Origin: AP-15 sp963747735
GTDB lineage: Bacteria; Pseudomonadota; Alphaproteobacteria; ATCC43930; CGMCC-115725
Reading direction: 5' to 3'
Assembly: GCA_963747735.1 (NCBI GenBank)
Contig: CAVVGE010000004.1
Span: forward strand, 310,001-374,000
DNA length: 64,000 nt
This document shows positions 52,918-62,418 of this stretch, one piece after another. The notes below the pieces were generated by a model. It was not told the DNA's origin. It searched no databases and saw nothing but the letters and a program-made list of their open reading frames with translations. A program made the position numbers and the translations under genes. The number at the start of each line of letters is the position of its first letter. Positions within the stretch are counted from its first letter, which is position 1.

Positions 52918-54689
52918 TGGTCGCGCTCCAGCAATTCGACGACAATCCGTGCCGGCCGCGGCACTTCAAGCCGCCGCCCTGCGTGCCGGTCGTGCCGGAG
53001 GGGCCGGCGCGGCAGGCGCTCGACGGATCGCGCAGCCGGCTGCTCGTCATCGGCATGGTGTTTGTCGCCGTTTTCACGGTGATCGCGCTGCGCGCCGCCG
53101 AAGTGGCGCTGTTCGGCACCGCCACCGCACGGGCGCCGATCGCGCGCGCGCACGGCACCGCGCCGCCGGTGCCGGTGCGCGCCGATATCGTGGACCGCAA
53201 CGGCCGGCTGTTGGCGACGATGCTCGACAGCCCGTCGCTGTACGCCAATCCGCGGCAAATCCTCGACGCCGGCGAAGCGACGCGCAAGCTCGTCGCCGCG
53301 CTCCCCGATCTCGACGGCGCCGAAATCCTGGCCAAGCTGTCCTCGGGCAAGGGTTTTGTCTGGCTCAAGCGGCACCTGACGCCGCAGCAGGAATTCGCCG
53401 CCAACCAGCTCGGCATCCCCGGGCTGCAATTCGAGCACGAGGAGCGCCGGGTCTACCCCTATGGCGCGCTGACCTCGCACGTCGTCGGCTATACCGGGAT
53501 CGACAATGACGGGTTTGCCGGGGTCGAGCGCGGTCTCGACCGGGTGCTGAACGGCCGCGCCGAGCCGCTGCAATTGTCCATCGACGTGCGCCTGCAATAC
53601 GTCCTCCACGAAGAATTGCAGCGGGTGGTCGACGACTTCACCGCCAAGGGCGGCGACGGGCTGATCATGAACGTCAACACCGGCGAGGTGCTGGCGATGG
53701 TCTCCTTGCCGGATTTCGATCCGGCCCATCCGGGCGCCCCCGACCCGGCCCATCCCGAAATCTCGCCGGCCGACCGGATGTTCAACCGGGTCACCCTCGG
53801 CGACTACGAGATCGGCTCGGTCTTCAAGATTTTTACGACCGCGATGGGGCTCGATTCCGGTGCGACGACGATGACCGGGACGTTTGATGCGACGCACCCG
53901 ATCCGGATCGGCCGGTTCACGATCTCCGATTACCACGGCAAGCACCGGGTCGAGAGCGTGCCGGAGATCCTGATGTACTCGTCGAATATCGGCGAGGCCA
54001 AGATCGCGCTTGCCGTCGGCGCCGAGCGTCAGCAGGAATATCTGCGGCGCCTCGGCTTGCTGTCGCCGCCGACGATCGAGATCGACGAGGTCGGCAAGCC
54101 GCATTTCCCGGCGCATTGGCGTGAGGTCAATGTGATGACCATCGGCTTTGGCCATGGGATTTCGGAGACGCCGCTGCAAATCGCCAGCGCCGGCTCGGCC
54201 CTTGTCAATGGCGGCATCTTGCGGCCGGCGACCCTGGTCAAATTGCCGCCCGGCTATGCGCCGCAGGGCCGGCAGGTGATCTCGCCAAAGACCTCCGAAG
54301 AGATGCGCAAATTGCTGCGGCTGGTGGTCGAATACGGCACCGGCGAAATGGTCGGCGCCAAAGGCTATGTCGTCGGCGGCAAAACCGGCACCGCCGACAA
54401 GGTAGTCGGCCGGCATTATGCCGAGCGCAAGCTGTTGTCGAGCTTTCTCGGCGCCTTTCCGATGACCGACCCGAAATACCTGGTGCTGGTGATGGTCGAT
54501 GAGCCGCATCCGAACAAGGCGAGCCACGGCTATGCCACCGCGGGCTGGACCGCGGCACCGGCGGTCGGACGCGTTATCGAGCGCATCGCGCCGCTGCTCG
54601 GGATCGCCCCGGTCGACGAAGCCTCTCCCGCAATCGAGCACGCGCTGATGGTCGACAGCCTGCAAGGCAAGCGTATTGAAGCTTACTGA
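52917..54689 (+). CDS. ftsI: Peptidoglycan transpeptidase FtsI (PBP3)
   Basis: 590 residues; ATG 52917 overlaps the ftsL stop. One N-terminal membrane segment near residues 40-60. Class B PBP pedestal (ADIVDRNGRLLATML, YPYGALTSHVVGYTG), then the transpeptidase: SxxK in EIGSVFKIFTT, SxN in MYSSNIGEAKIA, KTG in VGGKTGTADK. Cross-links septal murein together with FtsW. Its last bases overlap the TTG start of murE. Confidence 0.96.
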   Translation: MVALQQFDDNPCRPRHFKPPPCVPVVPEGPARQALDGSRSRLLVIGMVFVAVFTVIALRAAEVALFGTATARAPIARAHGTAPPVPVRADIVDRNGRLLATMLDSPSLYANPRQILDAGEATRKLVAALPDLDGAEILAKLSSGKGFVWLKRHLTPQQEFAANQLGIPGLQFEHEERRVYPYGALTSHVVGYTGIDNDGFAGVERGLDRVLNGRAEPLQLSIDVRLQYVLHEELQRVVDDFTAKGGDGLIMNVNTGEVLAMVSLPDFDPAHPGAPDPAHPEISPADRMFNRVTLGDYEIGSVFKIFTTAMGLDSGATTMTGTFDATHPIRIGRFTISDYHGKHRVESVPEILMYSSNIGEAKIALAVGAERQQEYLRRLGLLSPPTIEIDEVGKPHFPAHWREVNVMTIGFGHGISETPLQIASAGSALVNGGILRPATLVKLPPGYAPQGRQVISPKTSEEMRKLLRLVVEYGTGEMVGAKGYVVGGKTGTADKVVGRHYAERKLLSSFLGAFPMTDPKYLVLVMVDEPHPNKASHGYATAGWTAAPAVGRVIERIAPLLGIAPVDEASPAIEHALMVDSLQGKRIEAY

Positions 54690-56151
54690 GCTGAGCTGCC
54701 TCGCCGGGTTGCCGGCCGATCCCGAGATCACCGGCCTCACCGCCAATTCGCGGGCCGTCCGGCCGGGCTTTTTGTTCGCGGCGCTCAATGGCGCAAGGCG
54801 CGACGGCCGCGCCTTTGCTGCCGAGGCGGTGGCGCAGGGTGCCGTGGCGATCCTGACCGACCGGGCGGCCGCGCTCTCGCTGCCGCCGCAAGACCGCGCG
54901 CGCACCGCGATCATCGAGGACCCGGAGCCGCAGCGCCGGCTCGCCTTGCTCGCCGCGCGATTTTACCGGCGCCAGCCGCGGGTGATCGGCGCGGTCACCG
55001 GCACCAACGGCAAGACCTCGGTCGCCCATTTTCTGCGCGAGATCTGGAGCGCGCTGGGCGATCCGGCGGCGAGCCTGGGGACCCTCGGCCTCGTCACGCC
55101 GCAGGGCCGCCGGCCGGGCGCCTTGACGACCCCCGACCCGGTGGCGCTGCACCACGACCTTGCGGCCCTCGCCAAAACCGGGATCGACCATGCGGCGATC
55201 GAGGCGTCGAGCCACGGCCTCGCCCAATACCGGCTCGACGGGGTGGCGGTCGCTGTCGCCGCCTTTACCAATTTGACTCGCGACCATCTCGATTATCATG
55301 CCGGCATGGCGCATTACCGGGCGACGAAAGACCGTCTGTTCACGGATTTGCTGATGCCCGGCGGGAGCGCGGTGCTCAATGCCGATAGCGGGGAATTTAC
55401 CCGGCTCGCCGCGCTGTGCTGCGATCATGGCCATCCGGTGCTCGCCTATGGCAGCGCCGCCGGCGCCGATTTGCGGCTGGTTGCCTGCCGGCCGCAGGGT
55501 GCGGGCCAAGCCGTCCTCCTCGAAATTTCCGGCAGGCGCCGCGAGTTGCCGTTGCCGCTCGCCGGAGAATTTCAGGCGATGAACGCGCTGGCGGCACTGG
55601 GGCTCGCGCTCGCAACCGGGTCCGAAGCCGATGCGGCGACCGCGACGCTCGCGCGATTGACCGCGGTCCCCGGAAGAATGCAATTCGTCGCCCGCCATTC
55701 GGGAGGCGGCGCGATCGTCGTCGATTACGCCCACACGCCCGACGCGCTCGCCACCGTGCTCGGGGCGCTGCGCCCGCATGCGCCGGGCCGGCTCGTCGCG
55801 CTCTTCGGCTGCGGCGGCGACCGCGACCCCGGCAAGCGCCCGATGATGGGCGAGGTGGCGGCGCGTCTCGCCGACCGTGTCTATGTCACCGACGACAACC
55901 CGCGCAGCGAAGACCCGGCGGCAATCCGGCGCGCGATCCTCGCCGCCGCCCCCGATGCGACGGAAATCGGCGACCGCCGGCAAGCGATCGAAGCCGCGAT
56001 CGGCAGCCTCGACCCCGGCGACCTGCTGGTGATCGCCGGCAAAGGGCACGAGACCGGCCAGATCGCCGGCACCGAAATTTATCCCTTTGACGACGCCGTC
56101 GTCGCGCGCGAGATCGCCGGGCGGTCGGCTTTGTGGGAAACCGCGCCATGA
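54676..56151 (+). CDS. murE: UDP-MurNAc-tripeptide synthetase (meso-DAP adding)
   Basis: 491 residues from TTG 54676. P-loop VTGTNGKTSVAHFLREI, the TTPDP motif, EASSHGLAQYRLDGV and NLTRDHLDYH. YVTDDNPRSEDP is the DNPR motif that selects meso-diaminopimelate. Start is inside the ftsI 3' end (14-bp overlap); the end overlaps murF (ATGA). Confidence 0.96.
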   Translation: MKLTELSCLAGLPADPEITGLTANSRAVRPGFLFAALNGARRDGRAFAAEAVAQGAVAILTDRAAALSLPPQDRARTAIIEDPEPQRRLALLAARFYRRQPRVIGAVTGTNGKTSVAHFLREIWSALGDPAASLGTLGLVTPQGRRPGALTTPDPVALHHDLAALAKTGIDHAAIEASSHGLAQYRLDGVAVAVAAFTNLTRDHLDYHAGMAHYRATKDRLFTDLLMPGGSAVLNADSGEFTRLAALCCDHGHPVLAYGSAAGADLRLVACRPQGAGQAVLLEISGRRRELPLPLAGEFQAMNALAALGLALATGSEADAATATLARLTAVPGRMQFVARHSGGGAIVVDYAHTPDALATVLGALRPHAPGRLVALFGCGGDRDPGKRPMMGEVAARLADRVYVTDDNPRSEDPAAIRRAILAAAPDATEIGDRRQAIEAAIGSLDPGDLLVIAGKGHETGQIAGTEIYPFDDAVVAREIAGRSALWETAP

Positions 56152-57542
56152 TGGGGCTGTGGGGCGCGGCCGAGGCGGTCGCCGCGACCGGGGGCCGATG
56201 CCCGGCCGAATGGGAAGCGAGCGGGGTGTCGATCGACACCCGAACCGTCGCGGCCGGCGATTTGTTTGTGGCATTGCGCGGCCCCAACCATGACGGTCAT
56301 GCGTTTGTCGCCGAGGCGTTGGCGCGCGGCGCCGCTGCCGCGCTGGTCGATCGGGAAATATCGGGATTGCCGGCGGCGGCGCCGCTGCTGCGGGTCGGCG
56401 ACACCTTGGCCGGGCTCGCCGCGCTCGGCGGCTTTGCCCGCGCGCGCAGCCGGGCGCGCATCCTCGCCGTCACCGGCAGCGTCGGCAAGACCGGCACCAA
56501 GGAGGCGCTGCGGCTCGGGCTCGGGGCTTGCGGCAGCGTGTCCGCCTCGGCCGGCAGCCTCAACAATCATTGGGGCGCGCCGCTGTCGCTCGCCCGCCTG
56601 CCGCCCGACACCGATTACGGCGTCTTCGAGCTGGGGATGAACCATCCGGGCGAAATCGCAGCGCTCAGCCAATTGGTCCGGCCGCATGTCGCGGTGATCA
56701 CGACCATCGAGCCGGTCCATCTCGGCTTTTTCCCGTCGATCGAGGCGATCGCCGACGCCAAGGCGGAGATTTTCGAGGGGCTCGAGCCGGGCGGTGCTGC
56801 GGTGCTCAACCGCGACAATCCGCAATATGGGCGGTTGGCGGACGCAGCGCAGCGCTCGGGAGCGGCGGTCATCGGCTTTGGCGCGCATCCCGAGGCCCGG
56901 GTCCGTCTCTCCGGTTGCGTGACCGAGCGCTGCGGCAGCAGGGTGGAAGCCGTTGTCGATGACCGGCCGCTTTCTTACCGGCTGCCGGTTCCCGGCCGGC
57001 ACTGGGTCATCAACTCCCTGGCGGTGCTCGCCGCCTGCCTCGCCGCCGGCGCCGATCCGGCCCGCGCCGCCGGTGCCTTGGCGCGGCTCGAAGCGCTGCC
57101 GGGGCGCGGCCGGCAGCATCGCGTGGCGTGGCGCGGAGGGACCCTGACCCTGATCGACGAGAGCTACAATGCGAGCCCGGCGGCGATGGCGGCGGCGCTT
57201 GCCGTGCTCGGCGCCACCGCACCGGCGCCCGGCGGCAGGCGGGTCGCGGTGCTCGGCGATATGCTCGAGCTCGGCGATGCCGCCGCTGAGCTTCATCGCG
57301 AACTGGCGCCGGCGCTCGCCGCGGCAAAGGTCGATCGCGTCTTTCTCGTCGGCGCCGAGATGGCCACGTTGTGGGCCGCCTTGCCCGAGGCGCGCCGCGG
57401 CGGATTGTCGGGATCGGCCGAGGAGGCCATCCCTGCGCTCTTCGCATTTTTGGCGGCCGGCGACGCCGTGACGGTCAAAGGCTCCTACGGCATGCGCCTC
57501 GGCCGCATTGTCGAGCGCTTGCGCGACCGGCCCGAGATTTGA
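56148..57542 (+). CDS. murF: UDP-MurNAc-tripeptide-D-Ala-D-Ala ligase
   Basis: 464 residues from ATG 56148. SIDTRTVAAGDLFVALRG, P-loop VTGSVGKTGTKEALR (note G-K-T-G-T), NNHWGAPLSLARL, ELGMNHPGEIAAL, DESYNASPAAMAAAL and VAVLGDMLELG define MurF. Adds the terminal dipeptide. Followed by mraY after 4 bp. Confidence 0.95.
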   Translation: MMGLWGAAEAVAATGGRCPAEWEASGVSIDTRTVAAGDLFVALRGPNHDGHAFVAEALARGAAAALVDREISGLPAAAPLLRVGDTLAGLAALGGFARARSRARILAVTGSVGKTGTKEALRLGLGACGSVSASAGSLNNHWGAPLSLARLPPDTDYGVFELGMNHPGEIAALSQLVRPHVAVITTIEPVHLGFFPSIEAIADAKAEIFEGLEPGGAAVLNRDNPQYGRLADAAQRSGAAVIGFGAHPEARVRLSGCVTERCGSRVEAVVDDRPLSYRLPVPGRHWVINSLAVLAACLAAGADPARAAGALARLEALPGRGRQHRVAWRGGTLTLIDESYNASPAAMAAALAVLGATAPAPGGRRVAVLGDMLELGDAAAELHRELAPALAAAKVDRVFLVGAEMATLWAALPEARRGGLSGSAEEAIPALFAFLAAGDAVTVKGSYGMRLGRIVERLRDRPEI

Positions 57543-57546
57543 GCGG

Positions 57547-58635
57547 ATGCTTTACCTGGTGTTCTCTCCCCTGGCGGACCGGTTTCCGGGCTTCAACCTC
57601 TTTCGCTACATCACCTTTCGCTCGGGCGGGGCGGTCGTCACCGCGCTCCTGATCAGCTTTGTCTTTGGCCCGGCGATCATCGCCTGGCTCAAATCCAAGC
57701 AGACCAACGGCCAGCCGATCCGGCTCGACGGCCCCGAAGGCCATCTTTTGCGCAAAAAAGGGACGCCGACCATGGGCGGCTTCCTGATTTTGCTGGCATT
57801 GACGGTCGCCACCTTGCTGTGGGCGGATTTGGCAAACCCCTATATCTGGATCGTCTTGCTGGTGACGGTCGGGTTCGGGCTGATCGGCTTTGTCGACGAC
57901 TACAAAAAGCTCGCCCGCAACTCGCATCGCGGCCTCGACGGCCGCACCAAGCTCGCCTTCGAGATCGTGCTCGGCGCCGGCGCCTGCATCGCGCTCGCCG
58001 GCATCGCCCCGCACCAGCTCGCCAATGCGGTGGCGGTGCCGTTCTTCAAGAACGTCTTGATCGAGCTCGGCTGGTGGTTTGTGCCGTTTGGCGTCTTTGT
58101 CGTGATCGGCGCGTCGAACGCGGTCAATTTGACCGACGGGCTCGACGGGCTGGCGATCGTGCCGGCGATGATCGCCGCCGGCTGCTTTGCGCTGATCGCC
58201 TACCTCGTCGGCAACGCGATCTTTGCCAATTACCTGCAGATCCATCATGTGCCGGGCGCCGGCGAGCTGGCGGTGTTTTGCGGCGCGATGGTCGGGGCGA
58301 GCCTCGGCTTTTTATGGTTCAACGCGCCGCCGGCGATGGTCTTTATGGGCGATACCGGCTCGCTGTCGATCGGGGGCGCGCTCGGGATCGTCAGCATCGT
58401 CACCAAGCACGAGCTGGTGCTGGCGATCATCGGCGGCCTCTTCGCGCTCGAAGCGGTCTCGGTCATCGTCCAGGTGGCGAGCTTTAAGCTGACCGGCAGG
58501 CGCGTCTTCCGCATGGCGCCGCTGCACCACCATTTCGAGCAAAAGGGCTGGCCGGAGTCGACGATCGTGATCCGTTTCTGGATCATCGCCTCGATTCTGG
58601 CGATCGCCGGGCTGGCCACGTTGAAGCTGCGGTGA
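57547..58635 (+). CDS. mraY: Phospho-MurNAc-pentapeptide translocase
   Basis: 362 residues, ten membrane segments, making lipid I. Motifs: RKKGTPTMGGFLIL, GFVDDYKKLARNSHRGL (catalytic DD), NLTDGLDGLA, FMGDTGSLSIGG, MAPLHHHFEQKGWPE (HHH). ATG 57547 matches the family start MLYLVFSPLADRF. Unlike standard clusters it is followed by a repeat array and ftsW, not murD. Confidence 0.97.
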   Translation: MLYLVFSPLADRFPGFNLFRYITFRSGGAVVTALLISFVFGPAIIAWLKSKQTNGQPIRLDGPEGHLLRKKGTPTMGGFLILLALTVATLLWADLANPYIWIVLLVTVGFGLIGFVDDYKKLARNSHRGLDGRTKLAFEIVLGAGACIALAGIAPHQLANAVAVPFFKNVLIELGWWFVPFGVFVVIGASNAVNLTDGLDGLAIVPAMIAAGCFALIAYLVGNAIFANYLQIHHVPGAGELAVFCGAMVGASLGFLWFNAPPAMVFMGDTGSLSIGGALGIVSIVTKHELVLAIIGGLFALEAVSVIVQVASFKLTGRRVFRMAPLHHHFEQKGWPESTIVIRFWIIASILAIAGLATLKLR

Positions 58636-58641
58636 TTTGCG

Positions 58642-58773
58642 GTGCTTTGGGCCGGGATCGCACAGGCGGGGATCGCACAGGCGGGGATCGCACAGGCGGG
58701 GATCGCACAGGCGGGGATCGCACAGGTAGTAGCTGAGCGAGAAAAATCTCGCTATATGTTCGGGTGCGTATGA
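58642..58773 (+). other. Tandem 15-bp array (58651-58725) within a possible 43-codon frame
   Basis: Five head-to-tail units GC(G/C)GGGATCGCACAG between mraY and ftsW, four of them identical. In the frame from GTG 58642 they encode five AGIAQ pentapeptides, followed by VVAEREKSRYMFGCV and a TGA that overlaps the ftsW ATG (ATGA). No ribosome binding site is obvious, so translation is uncertain; the ATGA overlap may be chance. murD should be here. Confidence 0.6.
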
Positions 58774-59888
58774 AATTCGCCCGCATCGATCAGAGCCCGG
58801 TGGCGCGCTGGTGGTGGACCGTCGACCGCTGGAGTCTCGCAGCGCTCGGCGTCTTGATGGCGTTCGGGATCGTCTTGAGCCTGGCGGCGAGCCCGGCCGT
58901 CGCCGAGCGCATCGGCTATGACGCGTTGCATTTTGTCCGCCGCCACGCGGCCGTCCTGCCGATCGCGGCCGCTGTCATGTTCGCGGTCTCGCTGCAGACG
59001 CCGCGCACCATCCGCCGGATCGCCGTTATCGGCTTTGTCCTGGCGCTGCTGCTGCTTGCCGCAACCTTTGTCGTCGGCGTCGAGATCAAGGGGGCGCGCC
59101 GCTGGATCAATTTTCCGGGGCTCGCGGTGCAGCCCTCGGAGTTCATCAAGCCGACCTTTGCCGTGGTCGCCGCCTGGCTCTTTGCCGAGCGCAAGCTGCG
59201 CCCGCGCTTTCCCGGCAATCTGATCTCGATCGCGCTGTTTCTGCTGATCATGGGCATGCTGATCAAGCAGCCCGATATCGGCATGGCGGTGGTTGTCGCT
59301 GTCGTCTGGCTCGCGCAATTCTATATGGCCGGATTGCGCATCTATTGGATCGCGCTGTTCGGCCTGGCCGGCCTCGCCGGTCTCGCCGGCGCCTATTTCT
59401 CGTTGCTGCACGTCAGGCTGCGGGTGGACCAGTTCCTGAACCCCGCGCTCGGCGACAGCTATCAGGTCAACCGGTCGCTCGAAGCCTTTGCCAATGGCGG
59501 GCTGTGGGGCCGCGGCCCCGGCGAGGGCACGGTCAAGGATGTGCTGCCCGACGCGCATGCCGATTTTGTCTTCGCGGTCGCCGGCGAGGAGTTCGGGCTC
59601 GTCGTCTGTCTCGCGGTGATCGCGCTCTTTGCTTTTATCGTCTTGCGCGGCTTGTCGCGGCTGTCGCACGAGGGGAGCCTCTTTGTGCTGCTCGCCGCCA
59701 CCGGGCTGCTGATCCAGTTCGGCTTGCAGGCGGTGATCAACATGGCATCGAGCCTGCAATTGATCCCGACCAAAGGCATGACCTTGCCGTTTCTGTCCTA
59801 TGGCGGCTCGTCGATGCTGGCGACCGCGCTCGGCATGGGCATGGTGCTGGCCCTGACCCGCCGGCGACTGGCGGGGAGCGCCCTGTGA
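58770..59888 (+). CDS. ftsW: Lipid II polymerase FtsW
   Basis: 372 residues from ATG 58770 (GTG 58764 possible), SEDS family glycosyltransferase of the septum with about ten membrane segments. Motifs: GARRWINFPGLAVQPSEFIKP, KQPDIGMAVV, NGGLWGRGPGEGTVKDVLPDAHADFVFAVAGEE (with the catalytic Asp region) and GMTLPFLSYGGSSM. The stop overlaps murG (GTGA). Confidence 0.96.
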   Translation: MKFARIDQSPVARWWWTVDRWSLAALGVLMAFGIVLSLAASPAVAERIGYDALHFVRRHAAVLPIAAAVMFAVSLQTPRTIRRIAVIGFVLALLLLAATFVVGVEIKGARRWINFPGLAVQPSEFIKPTFAVVAAWLFAERKLRPRFPGNLISIALFLLIMGMLIKQPDIGMAVVVAVVWLAQFYMAGLRIYWIALFGLAGLAGLAGAYFSLLHVRLRVDQFLNPALGDSYQVNRSLEAFANGGLWGRGPGEGTVKDVLPDAHADFVFAVAGEEFGLVVCLAVIALFAFIVLRGLSRLSHEGSLFVLLAATGLLIQFGLQAVINMASSLQLIPTKGMTLPFLSYGGSSMLATALGMGMVLALTRRRLAGSAL

Positions 59889-59914
59889 GCGCGGCCTTTG
59901 TGAGCACGGCCTTT
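59885..59914 (+). repeat. Two tandem 15-bp units at the murG start
   Basis: GTGAGCGCGGCCTTT then GTGAGCACGGCCTTT; the duplication multiplies candidate GTG starts. Confidence 0.85.
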
Positions 59915-61009
59915 GTGCTGGCGGCCGGCGGCACCGGCGGGCATCGGTTCCCGGCCGAAGCGTTGGCGAGGGAATTGCTGGAGCGCGGGCGGCGGGTGCA
60001 TCTCGTAACCGATGCGCGCAGCGAGGCGCTCGCCGGCCGCAGCGACGGGATCGACATCCATCGCGTGCGCGCCGGCAGGTTTGACCGCGGGCCGGCCCAT
60101 GCCGCCCACGCGATCGCCGAATTGGCTGCCGGCACGCTGCAGGCGAGACGATTGCTGCGCCGCCTCGCGCCGGCCGCGGTCATCGGTTTTGGCGGCTACC
60201 CGTCGGTGCCGACCATGCTGGCGGCGAGCTATCTGCGGCTGCCGACGCTGATCCACGAGCAGAATGCGGTCCTCGGCCGCGCCAACCGGCTGCTGGCGCC
60301 GCGCGCCAAGCGCATCGCCACCGGCTTTCCCGAGACGCGCGGGCTGCGCCCGGCCGACCGCCCGCGGATGGTGCACACCGGAAACCCGGTGCGCGCGGCC
60401 GTGCTGGCTGCTGGCGAAAGCGATTACCGGGCCCCGGCGCCGGACGGGCCGATCGAGCTCTTGGTGCTGGGCGGCAGCCAGGGCGCGCATATCCTGGGCG
60501 AGATCGTGCCGGCGGCGCTGGCGGGATTGCCGGCATCGTTGCGCGCGGCGCTCAGGGTCAGCCAGCAGGCGCGGCCCGAAGACCTCGCCGCGGTGGCAGG
60601 CGCCTATGCCAAAAGCGCGGTCGCTGCCGCGACCAGCAGCTTTTTTACCGACGTGCCGGAGCGGCTGGCGCGGGCGCATCTGGTGATTTGCCGGGCCGGC
60701 GCCTCGACCGTGGCCGAGCTCTCGGCGGTCGGCCGGCCCGCGCTGCTGGTCCCCTATCCGCACGCCGCCGACGACCACCAGAGCGCCAATGCGCAGGCCT
60801 TCGCAGCAGCCGGCGGCGGCTGGGTCGTCCGGCAGGGCGAGCTCCATGCCGATACGCTGGCGGCCCGGCTCGCAACCCTGCTCGGCGACGCCGCGGCGCT
60901 GAGCGAGGCGGCCCGGCGGGCGCGGCGCTTTGGCCGGCGCGACGCGGCGCGGCAATTGGCGGCGCTGGCGCTCGCGCTCGAACCGGCGCCGCGGGAGCGT
61001 GCGGCATGA
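59885..61009 (+). CDS. murG: UDP-GlcNAc transferase to lipid I (MurG)
   Basis: 374 residues from GTG 59885. GT28 glycosyltransferase making lipid II: AAGGTGGHRFPAEALA near the N-terminus, GFGGYPSVPTMLAA, HEQNAVLGRANRLLA, VLGGSQGAH, and CRAGASTVAELSAVGRPALLVPYPHAADDHQ. The first ten codons are two copies of a 15-bp unit (VSAAF-VSTAF), an in-frame duplication; the second GTG (59900) or third (59915) could also serve as start. Confidence 0.95.
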   Translation: MSAAFVSTAFVLAAGGTGGHRFPAEALARELLERGRRVHLVTDARSEALAGRSDGIDIHRVRAGRFDRGPAHAAHAIAELAAGTLQARRLLRRLAPAAVIGFGGYPSVPTMLAASYLRLPTLIHEQNAVLGRANRLLAPRAKRIATGFPETRGLRPADRPRMVHTGNPVRAAVLAAGESDYRAPAPDGPIELLVLGGSQGAHILGEIVPAALAGLPASLRAALRVSQQARPEDLAAVAGAYAKSAVAAATSSFFTDVPERLARAHLVICRAGASTVAELSAVGRPALLVPYPHAADDHQSANAQAFAAAGGGWVVRQGELHADTLAARLATLLGDAAALSEAARRARRFGRRDAARQLAALALALEPAPRERAA

Positions 61010-62418
61010 GGGCGCTGCCGCTGTCGATCGGGCCGCTGCATTTTGTCGGCATCGGCGGCATCGGCATGAGCGGCATCGCCGAGGTCCTGCAAAATCTCGG
61101 CTATCAGGTGCAGGGCAGCGACCTCGCCGACGGCGCCAATGTGCGCCGCCTCGTCGAGCGCGGCATCAGCGTGGCGATCGGCCATGCCGCGGCCCATCTC
61201 GGCGAGGCCGAGGTCGTCGTCGTCTCGTCGGCGGTCGCCGCGGACAACCCCGAAATCGTCGCGGCGCGGGCGCGCCGGCTGCCGGTCGTGCGCCGTGCCG
61301 AAATGCTGGGCGAGCTGATGCGCCTCAAATGGTCGCTCGCGGTCGCCGGGACCCATGGCAAGACGACCACGACCTCGCTCGTCGGGGCGCTGCTCGAAAC
61401 CGCCGGGCTCGACCCGACGGTGATCAACGGCGGCATCGTCAACGCCTACGGCACCAACACGCGGCTCGGCTCGGGCGACTGGATGGTGGTCGAGGCCGAC
61501 GAGAGCGACGGCACCTTTACCCGGTTGCCGGCGACGGTCGCGGTGGTCACCAACATCGACCCCGAGCACCTCGATTTTTACGGCGATTTCGACGCGCTTC
61601 GACAGGCCTTCGAGACCTTTGTCGGCAATATCCCGTTCTATGGCTTTGCCGCGCTGTGCATCGACCATCCGGTGGTGCAAGGGCTGATCCCGAAATTGTC
61701 GGACCGCCGGGTGCTGACCTATGGGTTGAGCCCGCAGGCCGATATCCGTGCGGTGAATCTCCGGCTCGGAGCCGACGGCGCCCATTACGACATCGTTCTG
61801 TCGGGCGCCTCGGACGGGCGCGGGCGCAAGATCGACGGCGTCTATCTGCCGATGTTCGGCAGCCACAATGTGCAGAATTCGCTGGCCGCGGCGGCGGTCG
61901 CTGAAGCGCTCGGGCTCGGCGACGAGGCGCTGCGGGAGGCGCTGCGCCACTTCAAGGGGGTCAAGCGGCGCTTTACCAAGACCGGCGAGTGGAACGGCGT
62001 CGCCGTGATCGACGATTACGGCCACCATCCGGTCGAGATCGCCGCGGTTTTGAAGGCGGCGCGCGCGATCGTCGCGGGCAAGGTGATCGCGGTCGTGCAG
62101 CCGCATCGCTACACCCGCGTGCGCGACCTGTTCGACGGATTTTGCACCTGCTTCAACGATGCCGACACCGTGCTGGTGGCGGATATTTATCCCGCCGGGG
62201 AGAAGCCGATCGACGGCGTCTCGCGTGACGCGCTCGTCGCCGGGCTGGTCGAGCACGGCCATCGCCATGCCCGCGCGCTCGTTGATCCGGGCGCTCTCGC
62301 CCCGGCGGTGGCCGAGCTGGCGCGGCCGGGCGACATGGTGGTGTGCCTGGGCGCCGGCTCGATCACGGGATGGGCGGCGAGCCTGCCGGGCGACCTCGAA
62401 CGCTGGCGGCCGCGATGA
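61006..62418 (+). CDS. murC: UDP-N-acetylmuramate-L-alanine ligase
   Basis: 470 residues from ATG 61006 (overlapping murG). FVGIGGIGMSGIAEVL at the N-terminus, P-loop VAGTHGKTTTTSLVG, EADESDGTF, NIDPEHLDFY, GSHNVQNSLAA and DDYGHHPVEIAAVL are diagnostic. It is the only L-Ala adder seen. Stop overlaps murB. Confidence 0.97.
   Translation: MRALPLSIGPLHFVGIGGIGMSGIAEVLQNLGYQVQGSDLADGANVRRLVERGISVAIGHAAAHLGEAEVVVVSSAVAADNPEIVAARARRLPVVRRAEMLGELMRLKWSLAVAGTHGKTTTTSLVGALLETAGLDPTVINGGIVNAYGTNTRLGSGDWMVVEADESDGTFTRLPATVAVVTNIDPEHLDFYGDFDALRQAFETFVGNIPFYGFAALCIDHPVVQGLIPKLSDRRVLTYGLSPQADIRAVNLRLGADGAHYDIVLSGASDGRGRKIDGVYLPMFGSHNVQNSLAAAAVAEALGLGDEALREALRHFKGVKRRFTKTGEWNGVAVIDDYGHHPVEIAAVLKAARAIVAGKVIAVVQPHRYTRVRDLFDGFCTCFNDADTVLVADIYPAGEKPIDGVSRDALVAGLVEHGHRHARALVDPGALAPAVAELARPGDMVVCLGAGSITGWAASLPGDLERWRPR

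Noticed and set aside
58651..58725. CRISPR array
   Set aside because: Units are contiguous 15-mers with no spacers and no cas genes nearby; likewise the array at 36973-37037.
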